A stretch of 64,000 bases of DNA from Symsagittifera roscoffensis (Eukaryota; Xenacoelomorpha; Acoela; Convolutidae): positions 78,377,396 through 78,441,395 of the forward strand of contig NC_087065.1 of assembly GCF_963678635.1 (NCBI RefSeq). The letters are read 5' to 3'. This document shows positions 1 to 11,294 of the stretch, one piece after another; position 1 is the first letter of the stretch, and each line of letters begins with the position of its first letter. The notes beneath the pieces were generated by a model. It worked only from the letters and a program-made list of their open reading frames with translations, ran no database searches and was not told the DNA's origin. The position numbers and the translations under genes were made by a program.

Positions 1-84
1 ATGCGACCATAATCATGAAAAATCTTTATTCTATCATAAAAAACTCTTTACAAAAGTCTCTAAACTTGACCCAATTAAAAACCT
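1..84. repeat. 84-bp direct repeat, copy 1
   Basis: The first 84 bases closely match 1785-1868; both begin atgcgaccataatcatgaa and end near ttaaaaacc. The two copies bracket about 1.7 kb that includes a family-A LTR fragment. After the second copy the sequence continues as unrelated AT-rich DNA. This could be an old insertion with duplicated flanks or a small local duplication. No coding potential is seen. Confidence 0.6.
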
Positions 85-740
85 TGGCTTCCCGGAGGTG
101 GTTTTTTGGTTTGATTTGACCCCTAATAGACAAAATATCTTACCCTGTTAGCTAGAAGGTCGGGATTGGAATAGAAAACAGATAGAAATTTTAGATGCCT
201 GAAACGAATTAGTTACCCATGAAGAGGGTCTCCCTCTACCCTTAGGAGGTCGGAACGTTAACGAGATATTTAAAGTAAAGACCTTGGCAGGATCATTGGG
301 TAAACATAGGATGGTTTAGAGTTTAGTTGAACTCGAGAGCTGAAGTCACTGAGATCAGGAATTAGTTGATTAGACTCGTATGACATTTGTTTGCTTGGTC
401 AAATTATGACAGCTACCGCATACCGGGTAACTAACAAGCGTGAAAAGATTTAAAAATGAAACCGAAATTTGCACGTGGCAGAAGTGACAGGGGGAGGGAT
501 ATAGCCTTAAAAAATGTGCGGACGTGTAATTTAAGCGGATGTCAGGACCGATAGGGAATGGCGTGACTTAACTAAATCTAAGTGTAAATAAAGATAAGTA
601 GTTGGAGGGTTCCGGAGAGCCTTTAACAGTCAGAACAGTTGTTGGCTACTATTAAGAGTAGTTGGTTCTCAGTCAGAGAAGAGAAGAATTATTGCTAGCG
701 AATCGAGTAGTTGGTCCTCGAAGTAAGAGAACAACTGTAG
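85..740 (+). mobile_element. Partial LTR of retroelement family A
   Basis: This stretch aligns almost base for base with 4238-4898 in the 5' LTR of element A, and with 12618 onward in its 3' LTR. Examples are the shared segment gatttgacccctaatagac and the block ggagggttccggagagcc. Both LTR termini are missing, so it is an internal LTR fragment and not a solo LTR. Similarity stops near 738, where the sequence changes to an unrelated stretch with a C-run at 875-886. Confidence 0.8.
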
Positions 741-913
741 CAGACGGCCAGTTCTGATGCAATGATCAGTTTCACATGCGGGTGTCAGTTTTGCATGTGC
801 TTAGTCCAACCGCTGACACAGACATAATTCTTGTTACAGTCGGACAGAGGGCAGTCCATTTTGTCCTTTTTGGACCCCCCCCCCCCATTGCTGGGCTGCT
901 GGGGGATATCTAA

Positions 914-1021
914 AGTTCTTTCAATTCCTTTATTAGTTACAGTTCTTTCAATTACTTTATCAGTTACCGTTCTTTCAATTCCTTTATCAGTTACAGTTCT
1001 TTCAATTCCTTTATTAGTTTC
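914..1021. repeat. 27-bp minisatellite, four units
   Basis: Four head-to-tail 27-bp units begin agttctttcaattcctttat at 914, 941, 968 and 995, with a few substitutions each. Because 27 is divisible by three, the array stays open in one frame and would encode a nine-residue repeat. That openness is a property of the repeat and is not evidence for a gene. Confidence 0.85.
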
Positions 1022-2649
1022 AATTTCACTAGCGGAGATCTGGACCGAGGGTTCTGAATGATTATCTCTGAATGATTATTTTAATTAATTAACTGCTCAA
1101 AAGCCTACAATAGTTAAAATTAAAACGTGAAAACTTAACTTTACTCGAGTAGCATTAGTTTTTCTGAGTGTTTTTCCCCGTTTTTTTTTAGAATCAAAAA
1201 CTTTAACCATTCAAAAAACTGCTCAGAAAAATTGAAAAAAAAAACTTAATTTTTTATATTTGGGTCGTTTTACTAATAATTTTCCTAGAGAAAGTTATTT
1301 TCTAATTATTTTTTCTACTATGACGCTCAAAAATGACTTATCTTTAGTTTTTGGTTCAGTTCTTTTTTATCACACCACGTCAAAAGTAACGACACTAATT
1401 TGAAAAAAAACTACTTTGTTGTTTTTTTGAAGACTATGGTTGGAACATTCTGTGCTACTTGCACAGAAACCATCTATCCTTGTTTTCTTCTGATGGCAGC
1501 TTTTTTCTGTCTCCAGCATTGTGTTTTTGATTGTTTCAGAAGGATTACACAAAATTTCGATAACAAAGAACATTGATTTTTAAAGCTGATGATCAGATAT
1601 TAAAACAACTTTTGTGAGCTTTGAAATGTTGTTGCCCTAAGAAAGTATTTTGTCAAAATAGTTTTCGTGCACTTTTCGTAGATGGCGGAGGCTACAGTTA
1701 ACGTACTGTTTAATTTGGTCAACATGGTGATTAATACGTATGAAATGCCAGAAAAGATTACTTCATTGTATTTTTTGAACAGTGAAATGCGACCATAATC
1801 ATGAAAAATATTAATTCTATCATCCAAAACTTTTATAAAAGTCTCCAAATTTGACTCAATTAAAAACCTCCCTAGATAAATTTTTCGAAACTTCATAACT
1901 TACTTTAATCAACGATCATAGACAATTTAAAAACATCGCACATATTTTAGTCAATCAAGTTGGGTGCACTATTGCGGTTAGTCATAATACTTTTTAAGTA
2001 GAACTGAATCAATGCGATTATGTTCCATTTAAGTTTTTGCTAGGCACTAACGGTATCCTTTGATGAGGCAGTTTATATTTTTGCCCGGAAAGAATTCCTC
2101 TACTTTTTTGTATGCGTATATTCATTTTCTAGAACCAACTGAGACAAATTTAATGCGGTCGTAACAATCAGCACCAAAGTTATTTATATGGGCATCCAAA
2201 CTGAATATTGTTGGAAAACTAACCTGTAAGAGGCTTCTGACTCAAGTGTCCTGTACAACTGATAAGCCTCCTCGTTCTGTAGACTCTGTTTTTCCCACAA
2301 AATTTTGGCCTGGACTCCTGAAACAAAAGTTTTATTTCAATCCATGGGTTTTCTGCAGTTTCTCTCACGCCTCTGTTTTCAGTCTGCATGTATCATAAAA
2401 TATGTTTACTGAACTGATTCAAAACGAGTGCAGGTTTTATAAAATAATGTAAGATTTCTCACACAATTTTATTTCTTTAAGCTTGTTTTATCATTGTCAT
2501 CCCGCATTGACAAACTTGTGATTGAAATCGATTTATATAAACTTTTATACAAAAAATATGTAAAATAAAAATAATTTACGGCAATCCATTTAGCAACGTA
2601 AATCGGTTTAAATGAATTTAGATGGAAATTAGGTAGAAAAAACATACCC
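1022..2649. other. AT-rich stretch without a recognisable gene
   Basis: I see no domain, long open frame or RNA gene here. The segment contains the second copy of the 84-bp repeat at 1785-1868. A short block at about 1440-1475 is shared with 49205-49255 (ggaacattctgtgctacttg). Runs of A and T dominate. Confidence 0.6.
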
Positions 2650-2916
2650 AACTGACAGTTGGAAAAAAGTAATGAACGCGAAGAAACAGAAAAAAGCTGA
2701 CTTATTTTTTGAAAAAAACTTCAAATGCATATTTGAAAAAATACATATATGCCCTTAAAGCTCTTCAATTTATGTTTGAATCTTTTTGATAAAGTTAACT
2801 CAATTTGAGAAAACTGGTCAATAGCTAAAGTTTTTATTTTGCTGCCCAATAGTGGAGTTTCGCTTCCTTTCAACAAGGCAAATGAAGTGACGTTAAAACA
2901 AAACCAATTGTCAAAC
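2650..2916. repeat. Dispersed repeat family D, copy cut by element A
   Basis: This segment shares an order of short blocks with 38325-38640, 42370-42695, 46245-46560 and, more weakly, 51170-51400. The blocks are a 'cag(t/a)ttgg..aaa' start, 'ttttttgataaa', 'aac(c)caatt..gaaaactgg', 'ttttattt' and 'cgatagtgga.ttt.gccttc'. Here it ends where the LTR of element A begins, so element A probably inserted into it. The family has no coding capacity that I can see. Confidence 0.55.
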
Positions 2917-5900
2917 TGTAGGATTGGTGATCCTAACACATTTTTTCCAAACTCAGACTTTGGCTGAGAGTTTTACCATGAGAAATGCATGCAGTGTAGT
3001 GAAGGTTAATGAGTAGCAAGTAGCTCGGTTTTAACGAATCAATACGATAAGTAGTGAAGTAAAATAATGGTCAAGTTGCAAAGTCGACCAAAACAAACAA
3101 AGACTGATCAGGATTTAAAACGGTACCGATTTGCAACCCCCCCCCCCAAATGGAAGCTACTGGGGCTAGCTTTACGAAACTCATAGGACGGTTACTAGAG
3201 ATGATTTGACCCGGGCATGCAAAAATTCAGGCCCTTCGGACCCCCCGGCCCCAAGTGATAACGGTTCCCGGAAGTGCGAATCGCCCTATCAGAACTCGGT
3301 AACTAGGGTTGGAATGGGCTCAAATTCTAGTATGTTGTAGGCCTAGTTAAGGGAAGCTTGAGTTTGGAACCCCAGACCCCTATGACCATTACTTCCGGTT
3401 TTACGCCCAAAGTAAACAAACCCACCCCGAAAGTCGTTTCTCGGCCTCTAATGAATGCAGGGAGCTGAAATTTGGGGGGGTGATAGCTAGTGGCAAGATA
3501 CATCTTGTATTATAACTTGAACCAAATCCGGCGATTGGGCCGGAAGCTATTAGCACTTGGAAAAACACCCCCTAAGGCTGGAAATAGGCAATTTACGCGA
3601 AATGATGAAATCTGGCATAATGATTTTATTGCGGCAATCGGCATAAAAAATGAACCCGAAAAAAGACCCCTTGTGAGTGAAAACCCTCCGGCAACTCCTT
3701 CCGGTGTTAATAGCCTTTTCCAGGAACATGTGATAATGGACCTTAGAAATGGTATAACTTGTGAAGTATGAATAGGATATGAATGAAACTTGGTAGTTAG
3801 GACCCGCATGGGATTCTGAACCCAAATATGGAAGTTTGACCCGGGTTGACCCCTGGGTGAATTTAAGTTGACCTTTGGTCTTTTTGACCCCAAAATGATA
3901 TGGAAAGCCCCCAGATTACCACAGGAATGTGGCGTATTCCCCAGCCCAACCCCTGGAAATGAGAATGGGTCACCTTGCAAAAATTGGGGAAAAACTTATA
4001 TATCGGGAACTAGAGCAGAAGCTGATAGGGATATAGCTTTTACATTGCAACCTTGGAGTAGTGGATTTAATTCAAAGTGATCTTAGTAAACATTAGACTT
4101 AGTTTAGCGTGGCGAGTGATCTATTAATAGCACTTCAACTAGACAAAAAAAGTAGTCTCGGAGGAAATTGATCGTAATAGAACCGTAGCATAAGAATTAG
4201 GTCTCCTAAATCGTATGAACGGACGGGGATTTTACTTGGCTGCCCGGAGAAGAGTTTTTGGTTTGATTTGACCCCTAATAGACAAAATATCTTACCCTGT
4301 TAGCTAGAAGGTCGGGATTGGAATAGAAAACAGATAGAAATTTTAGATTCCTGAAATGAATTAGCTACCCATGAAAAGGGTCTCCCTCTACCCTTAGGAG
4401 GTCGGAACGTTAACGGGATATTTAAATTAAAGACCTTGGGAGGATCATTGGGTAAACATAGCATGGTTTAGAGGTTAGTTTAACTCGAGGGCTGAAGTCA
4501 CTGAGATCAGGAATTAATTGATTAGAATCGTATGAAATTTGTTTGATTGGTCAAATTGTGACAGCTACCGCATACCGGGTAACTAACAAGCGTGAAAAGA
4601 TTGATAAATGAAACCGAAGTTCGCACGTGGCAGAAGTGACAGGGGGAGGGACATAGCCTTAAAAAATGTGTGGACGGGTGATTTAAGCGGATGTCAGGTC
4701 CGATAGGGAATGGCGTGACTTAACTAAATCTAAGTGTAAATAAAGATAAGTAGTTGGAGGGTTCCGGAGAGCCTTTAACAGTCAGAACAGTTGTTGGCTA
4801 CTATTAAGAGTAGTTGGTTCTCATTAAGAGAAGAGAAGAATTAATGCTAGCGAATCGAGTAGTTGGTTCTCGAAGTGAGAGAACAACTGTAGCAGAATTA
4901 GTAGATAGTTGCTTCTCGTCAGAGATTCTCTAGAGACAGAATAGTTCAGTGTTTGTGGAGTTAGGTGGAAGTTAATTGCAATAAGGCAATTTATGCTGAT
5001 AAATCGCAGACCCCTACCTTTTGATTTGATTATTAGATTATAACCTGGCCACTCAGAGCCCTCTGTAATCAGACGTATAATCATCTGAATTAAATTACAA
5101 TTAGAAACACTTGCAATTGTATCGAGTAGACAAGACAGCCGGAAGAGCAATACACAAAAGGGGCAAGCAACAGAGAGCAATACAGGATTTTTGCCACCAA
5201 ATCAACCCTTTCGGGATTGTAGAAAGTATTGAATCTCGGTCGCCCCGCTGAATTCACTGCCAAAGGGACAGCTTGCGAAGGAATCCCCTAATTTTACACA
5301 AACAAAGAAAAATCGAAACTGAGCGTGCATCAAAAAAGCGCTGAAATACTCAAAGTAAACCGACGCTAACCAATTTAAACTTAGAGTTTTACGTTTTAAA
5401 AAAACTAGTTTAAGCTTTCAAGCAAATATTCAATTTAAACAAACTTTGCTTTATTCGCTCGAAATCAGGCGAAAAGTTAAAAATTCTGAAACTGATTTTT
5501 CTCAAAACTGCTGAAACGTTTAAAACTCCGGGCTTTAATATGATATATCACTCAATGCCGTTCAATGATTTTTGTGATACCTGATTTCGCGTGAAAAACA
5601 AACAAAAAAAAACTAAAACACCCAAATACAAAGTTCCCCTCAATTTTTTTGGTCGGAACAAAAACGATTCAATTAAAAAAAACAGATTAGATATTTTTCG
5701 TTTCAGAGCAATAAACCACAAAAAATCAATTGAATATTTTATGTTATACTTTAATTTCCATTTTCTCTATCGTTTGATAATCGAGAAAATCTTATTTTAA
5801 TCTGTGCAAAAATTGAATGCAACAAAATCTCAAAACTGGTAAGTATTACACAATTATAAACTCTTGCGATTGTATCGAGTAGACAAGACAGCCGGAAGAG

Positions 5901-6051
5901 CAATACACAAAAGGGGCATGCAACAGAGAGCAATACAGGATTTTTGCCACCAAATCAACCCTTTCGGGATTGTAGAAAAGAGTGAATCTCGGTCGCCCCG
6001 CTAAATTCACAGCCAAATGGACAGCTTGCGAAGAAATCCCTTAATTCTACA
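2917..6051 (+). mobile_element. 5' LTR of element A (rearranged, about 3.1 kb)
   Basis: The LTR starts TGTAG and I place its end at CTACA (6051), which gives a matching terminal inverted repeat. It is directly followed by a TGG-type primer-binding site. The terminal part is duplicated: 5111-5298 and 5863-6051 are near-identical and enclose about 560 bp. Much of the enclosed segment also occurs at 13164-13657 in the 3' LTR. The 5' copy has about 150 bp (roughly 4665-4815) that the 3' copy lacks. The length is unusual for a Gypsy LTR. Exact internal boundaries are uncertain. Confidence 0.6.
5111..6051 (+). repeat. Duplicated LTR end flanking a 560-bp insert
   Basis: 5111-5298 and 5863-6051 share the run attgtatcgagtagacaaga and continue to the same tail (acagcttgcgaag). 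The intervening 5299-5862 contains a segment (5381-5845) that is also found at 13170-13655. Either a dispersed repeat was captured between two copies of the LTR end, or strand transfer during reverse transcription duplicated the end. Confidence 0.7.
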
Positions 6052-6052
6052 T

Positions 6053-6070
6053 TGGCACTCCTGGTTGGGC
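6053..6070 (+). promoter_or_regulatory. Putative tRNA primer-binding site of element A
   Basis: TGGCACTCCTGGTTGGGC begins two bases after the inferred LTR end CTACA. A TGG start complementary to a tRNA CCA end, at this offset, is typical of Gypsy elements. I did not identify the tRNA. The site supports placing the LTR end at 6051 rather than at the earlier, mutated copy near 5298. Confidence 0.45.
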
Positions 6071-6129
6071 TAATTCTGGATTGCAGCTGCAAAGTGTGTT
6101 GGCAACTGAGGACTTGGGCATAATGCGAT

Positions 6130-6813
6130 ATGGAAGAACAGGAGAGGCGGTTGATCGCTGAATCGGCAGTTGCAGCAGCGAACGCGGTGGACAGACAACA
6201 AGGCGTATTTGGATTCGGGACAATACAGCCGGATCGTTTTCCTTCCAGTGCCTCTCAGAACTGGGCAGAATGGAGAAAGCTAATCGCTTGGGTCGCAGAC
6301 GCCAACCGCTGAGAGGACGAGCAGGCCAGGATGGTCCTGCCAACCTGTTTGACGAGCTGAACTTTAGAGGAATTTACAAGCATGCCTGCCCACTTTCGAG
6401 AGAAGATTGAGGGCTTCGACGAGCCAACGTTGGATAGGATGCTCGCCGAGCTCGATCACAGGATGATGCCGTTTCAGACGCACGCATGCCCCCGAATGGA
6501 GTTTAAGAGTTTGATGCAAGGTGAAAAAGAGGGTCTTAGGGTGTTCTCCAGACGGGTCCGGTCCCTTGGAGATGTAGCTAAAGCGAACATCGGAGCCCAG
6601 GCTAGAGATGACATGAACCGTGAGCAGTTCATCAACGGGCTGTTTGATGAGGAGCTCCAAGACCAGCTCTTGTGGGAAGGTTTGGAAAGCCTCGCTCAGC
6701 CGGTTGCTCGGGCCCAAGCCCTGGAGCTAATCAACAAGACGCCAGGACACTTCGCGAAGGAATGCCCCAAGAAGACCGCGGACGGTTTAAACTACCAAGG
6801 GCCGGGACAGTGA
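6130..6813 (+). pseudogene. gag of element A, frameshifted
   Basis: A short open frame (6130-6312, starting MEEQERRL) and a second in another frame (6382-6813) together resemble a Gypsy Gag, the structural protein that packages element RNA. The second part has the helical capsid pattern (for example GVFSRR-like 'LRVFSRRVRSLGD') and ends in GHFAKECPKK, the back half of a CCHC zinc knuckle. The two leading cysteines of the knuckle are missing, so the nucleic-acid binding motif is deleted. The frameshift lies near 6310-6380. The ATG at 6130 is about 60 bases after the primer-binding site, a plausible native start. Confidence 0.7.
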
Positions 6814-6917
6814 GCGGATACCAAAGAGGTTTTGTCCCGGCGATCTAAAAAAAACAACAGTCGAACGGTAGGAGTCCCCCTTCCAGCGGCTCTACCCAAC
6901 AAGCCCCGAATTCCCAG

Positions 6918-7424
6918 ATGCCGCCTCGGATTCTGCAACGCAACGACAAGACGACTGTATCGAAGCAAGTGCAGTCACTTTTTCATCAACCCCAACCCCC
7001 ACCGCCGCAGTTTCTAAACAGATGTCCAGTACCCAGTGCCAGACGAGAGATCAATGGAGTTCGTTGGCGTAATCAAGTACCCGAAGCATCTTTCGGATTA
7101 AAAGGAGACGCTCGTGTCGCAGGAACTCCAGTGAGAGCGTTAGTCGACACTGGAGCTACCATCAACCTTATCCGGAGCGATGTTTACAGCAAACTGACAG
7201 CTGCACCAGCCCTCCGCACATGCAAGGGGTCCCTGGAGACAGCGAATGGACGCGCGGTCAATGTTGACGGCTGGAATACAACTAACCTGGAGCTCGGGTC
7301 GATAGACGATGGTATCGAAGCATTAGTGGTTCCTGAGTTAAAGGCAGGGGTGATCCTTGGTATGCGATCACTCAAGGAGTACGAGTGTTCATTGGACTTC
7401 CACTGCTACAACTTAAGTACGTGA
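6918..7424 (+). pseudogene. Aspartic protease region of element A
   Basis: The frame carries ALVDTGATINLI at about 7140-7170, the retropepsin active-site motif DTGA. Downstream is a hydrophobic stretch, then VILGMRSLKEY, matching the conserved ILG box at the end of retropepsins. The catalytic motif is intact. The frame is out of register with gag and with the RT frame that begins near 7385, so a Gag-Pol polyprotein cannot be made from this copy without frameshifting. The role is maturation of the polyprotein inside the particle. Confidence 0.75.
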
Positions 7425-9034
7425 CCAAAAGAAGGATCAATAGTCCCCTTGCATTACGAACCACTACGGCCCACGTCCCCGGGCCCTCAGCAGTCACAGA
7501 CTCTCAAAACCCAGTAGCAGACGTCACGGAAACTCTACCCCAGCAGCCTACCTATGACCCTGGAGACTTGGTGGAGGGTTGGACAGACGACGAAGAGGAT
7601 CGTTTTGACCATGTGATCAGTAACGGGGATGAGGTTGACCTCCAAGCACAAACGGAACGCCACTTGGAAGAAGATGCTCAGAAGACTTTGGAGTTGGCTG
7701 CGCCTGGTGTGACGGGGGCTGAGAGAGATAGACTACGGGAACTCATCCGATCGCACAGGGACGTGTTCGCCCTCACCGTTGCAGAGCTGGGGCAGACGAA
7801 TTTAGTGACCCATCGGGTTGACACAGGGGATTTGGGCCCCATCAAAGTTCCCCCTCATCGAGCTTCTCCGGCGAAGATGCCATTTATCCGAGAGGAGATG
7901 CAGAGCATGTTGGATAGAAGAGTATTTCAGCCGTCCAAAAGTCCCTACAGTGCGCCAATTGTCCTACAGAAGAAGAAAGACGGGAGCTGGCGGTTTTGTG
8001 TGGACTATAGGAAGTTGAACGATGTGAGGAACAAAGATGCGTTTCCCATCCCCCGGATACAACAGAACTTCGACGCTTTAAAAGAGCAGAAACACTTTTG
8101 GTCCCTAGATTTGGCCAGTGGTTATTGGTAGGTACCCGTAGCGGAAGAGGATTGACACAAAACTGCATTCGTCACCTCGGATGGAGGATTCTACGATTAT
8201 GTAATGATGCCCTTTGGATTGTCCAACGCTCCAGAGACTTTGCTGGTAAGCGAATTGTTTCGGGAGCACTTGTGGAAGTGGGCTCTGGTGTTCCTGGATA
8301 TCGTTCTCGTTTACAGCCAGTCGGACGAGAGTCACTTTGCTCACCTCCGGGCAACCTTTTAACTCTTGAGAGCAGCCAACTTGAAACTAAAACCGAAGAA
8401 ATGCAGGTCACATATTTGAGCAACATTATTGGAAGCGAGGGGATCCAAGTCGATCCCAAAAAGGTAGAGGCAGTCACCAACTGGCCCGTGCCATCAACAG
8501 TGAGATCTTTCCTAGGCTTCTGCAATCACTACCGCCGGTTTGTGAGAGACTTTGCCGGTATAGCAAGTCCCTTGCCCTCACTGACGAAGAAAAAGGTGCC
8601 ATTTGTGTGGACAGACGAATGCCAGGCAGCCTTTGAACGTCTCAAGAGAGAGCTTATCACAGCCCCCGTATTGGAGTTTCCCGACTACAATGGCAAGTTC
8701 ATAGTAGATACCGACGCGAGTAACTTCAGTCTTGGGGCAGTACTTTCTAATATTATCCAGGGGGAAGAACGACCCCCTAGTCTACGCCAGCCGCGTTCTC
8801 TCAAAAACCGAGACCAATTATTCAACGAAAAAGCGTGAAGCTCTGGCAGTAGTCCAAGCAGTCAAGTGGTTTAAGCCCTATATTTGGAGTGTAAAATTCG
8901 TTTTCCGGACGGATCACTCCAGCTTGCAGTGGCTCTTCAAGCAAAAAGAGCCGAATGAAATGAATTTGATTTCAAAGTTGTCCACCGAGCGGGAGCCAAG
9001 CATGGAAATGCGGATGGTCTCTCGAGAATGCTAG
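7385..9034 (+). pseudogene. Reverse transcriptase and RNase H of element A
   Basis: RT motifs follow in order across three frames: KKDGSWRFCVDYRKLN (about 7970-8015), DAFPIPRI, WSLDLASGYW (to 8131), then after a frameshift MMPFGLSNAPET (about 8205). At 8290-8316 the catalytic box reads FLDIVLVYS where the family has two adjacent aspartates, so the second metal ligand is lost. LGFCNHYRRFV marks the connection region. RNase H follows with VDTDASNFSLGA (about 8705) and, after another frameshift near 8735-8830, the segments EALAVVQAVKW and RTDHSSLQWL. The copy is inactive. Confidence 0.85.
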
Positions 9035-10190
9035 AAGAGGGACCGGATTGGCTACCTGGCGAAAAAGAGGAGGCATTTGGTCCCTGTCCACAGGCTATTT
9101 CACTCGAAGAGGCCTTGAGAAGGTTTGGCCGGGCTCAGTCAGATATTGTAGCTATGCTCAGCGACGGCGAGGTACAAGCCGACAATGAGGCAATTTCGTG
9201 GGAACGAACACCCCTTGAGATTTCTTCTCTTCAAAAAGAGGATGAGTCGATAGCTCGAGTTGATTGTAGGACGCAAAGAGATCCTTAGTCAGTTACATTC
9301 GTCTCAGACCAGCGGGGGTCATTCCGCGGCCGAGAAGACTCTAGCAAGGTTACGACAACGATTCTGGTGGCCATCGATGAGAACGGATATTGAAAGAAAA
9401 GTCCAGTGGTGTCTAAGTCGTCGATCAGTTCATATGAAAGAAATGAAGACCAAGAGGGCAGAGGGCCTAGCTCCCTTTGATCCTGGGATCAGATTCAGCG
9501 AGGTGGCAGTAGATATTTTGGGACCAGTGACTATTGCAACGAGTAGCAGAGTAAAACAAGTGCTTGTTCTGACGGACCTTTCACGATGTACACGATTGCA
9601 GTTCTTCTGGTGTCAACGGATTCTGCCGATGTGGCTTATGAGATAGTACAGAATTGGGTGCTGAAGTTTGGAGCTCCCAATGTGGTACATACAAATAAAG
9701 GAAAAAATTTTGGTGGCAAAATGATACTTGATATGTGCCGACTTTTGGGTATTGATAAGACCAAGACTTGCCCTTGCAAATCGCAAGCGAATGGCCGGAC
9801 GGGAAGGCGCAATACAAAAATAGCCAATGTTATTTTAAAATATTGTGCCGAGAACCCAAGGACGTGGGATACGACGTTGCCGTACTCAAATTTTGTTTAC
9901 AACACGACGATTAATCGGATAACGGGAGCTCGCTGTTCAGTATGGTGCATGGAGAGGAGTGCCAGTATCCGAATGATTTGTTGTACCCAAAACCTCCTGA
10001 CGAACTGATGATGAAGGATGGTTTTGCCGTATGGCTAGACGAACAGTTCCGACACGCACACAGCAGCGCAGGAGAAATAATCGGGACAGAACAGCGTCGA
10101 CAAAAAGCTATTAGTGGAAGAAAATTCACGAGAAACCCTATGCGATTGGTGACAAGGTTTGGGTGTGGGCCAAAGAAGAAGTTAAATTGA
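9035..10190 (+). pseudogene. Integrase of element A, catalytically degraded
   Basis: An HHCC-like zinc region is visible at 9295-9420, but the second cysteine pair reads CLSR, so one ligand is lost. The core starts with VAVDILGP (first Asp, about 9510). A frameshift lies near 9585. In the following frame the second Asp is replaced (VVHTNKGKNFGG, about 9690), and the glutamate position reads ANGRTGRRN, so the DDE triad is destroyed at two of three positions. The frame continues past 10008 with LRNP-like basic residues. The original enzyme would have inserted the cDNA into the chromosome. Confidence 0.8.
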
Positions 10191-10571
10191 AGAAGACTTT
10201 CGATCCATGGGGAGGACCACACGTTGTAATGGCCAGGATGTCCGAAGTCAGGTACAAGTTGTCAAAGGTGTACAATCCGATTAAGGCGAAGTTTCTGCAT
10301 TTTGACAAGTTTGAAACGTTATGTTGAGGAGACAGTGCAACCAGAGGAAACCTTTGCAAGGAAGCGACCGACACCCTACCGGTCAGCTAATTTTTTTGAT
10401 GATCCGGAGTTGCACGTTGAACACGAGGTGTTTTGGGCAAACAATAGGGAGGGATTCAATCATGATCCAGGCCCAAGGCAAGAACTCGTGGGGTTGATGT
10501 CGAAAAGAAATCGAGAAGTGGTGGAGCCACTAGTTAATCATCCTCGCCTAAACGGAGTTTTGCGAAGGTAG
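10191..10571 (+). pseudogene. Integrase C-terminal tail or trailing ORF of element A
   Basis: The 10138-10290 stretch resembles the end of a Gypsy integrase. The open frame 10302-10571 contains RKRPTPYRSANFFDD and then an acidic and polar tail. I see no named domain. It lies out of frame with the integrase core and is best read as the degraded end of pol. Confidence 0.45.
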
Positions 10572-11294
10572 AGCGACGCGGTGGAGACAAACGACGCAAC
10601 GGAGATTGAAGCCAGAAGGGAAAAAGAGACAGCGAATCTCCCGAGCGAAGCTGAAGGTAGACCTCCGGGTGAGCCAGCGATGGTGGAACCTGTGATGGAA
10701 TGGGGGACTACAGATGAATGCAGACCAGTTAGTGTAAGAAGGGCTCCAGTTTGGTTTGGAATCGATGAATTTGTGAGTTATAACTAGTTTTTCGGAAAGT
10801 TTGTCAACCAAATCATTAGTGCTAGATTTTACCTAAGTGCGACTTCACCTCATTTTTTTGCACTGTTTAGCCTTATCTCCGCTCAGTTAAAGAGAGGTTG
10901 GGTCGTACTACGATGGGTAAGCTTAATAAAAGTCAAATCCCCTGATTAGGATTCTTTTAACAAATGGTGCTTACTAGTTGAAGTTTTTTTAGTCTTGGGG
11001 GAATTGGTTGCTGGTCTGCGATTAGGTTTTAGGAACTGTAACACTGAAACTGTATTATAAGGTTAGGCATCAGCGTGATAATTATTTTGCAGACTGGTAA
11101 ACGGGAACAAAAACTGGGGCCTTCACCTTGTTGTTAAGGTTAAATTATATTAGATTTAGTAGAGCAGTTAGCAACATAATGTTGAGTCAGTTTTGGGTTA
11201 AGGTGTTGGATATGGTTAATGTTGCTACAAGAAAAAAAAACGTGATTTTTGTCATTAGCATTATTGGGGACAACAAAAGACTAGAAGCGAAGAC
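10572..11294 (+). other. 3' untranslated region of element A
   Basis: There is no convincing gene. The stretch ends in a purine-rich run (acaacaaaagactagaag, about 11269-11286) just before the 3' LTR. This may be the remnant of the polypurine tract that primed plus-strand synthesis. Confidence 0.5.

Noticed and set aside
831-1061. 76-codon ORF with a nine-residue repeat
   Set aside because: The repeat comes from a 27-bp minisatellite whose length keeps the frame open. There is no start context or conserved domain.
4824-5180. 118-codon - strand ORF beginning MLSVACPFCVLLF, repeated at 5751-5933
   Set aside because: It lies inside the duplicated LTR end of element A on the strand opposite to transcription. 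The copies diverge with frame loss, so it is not a gene.
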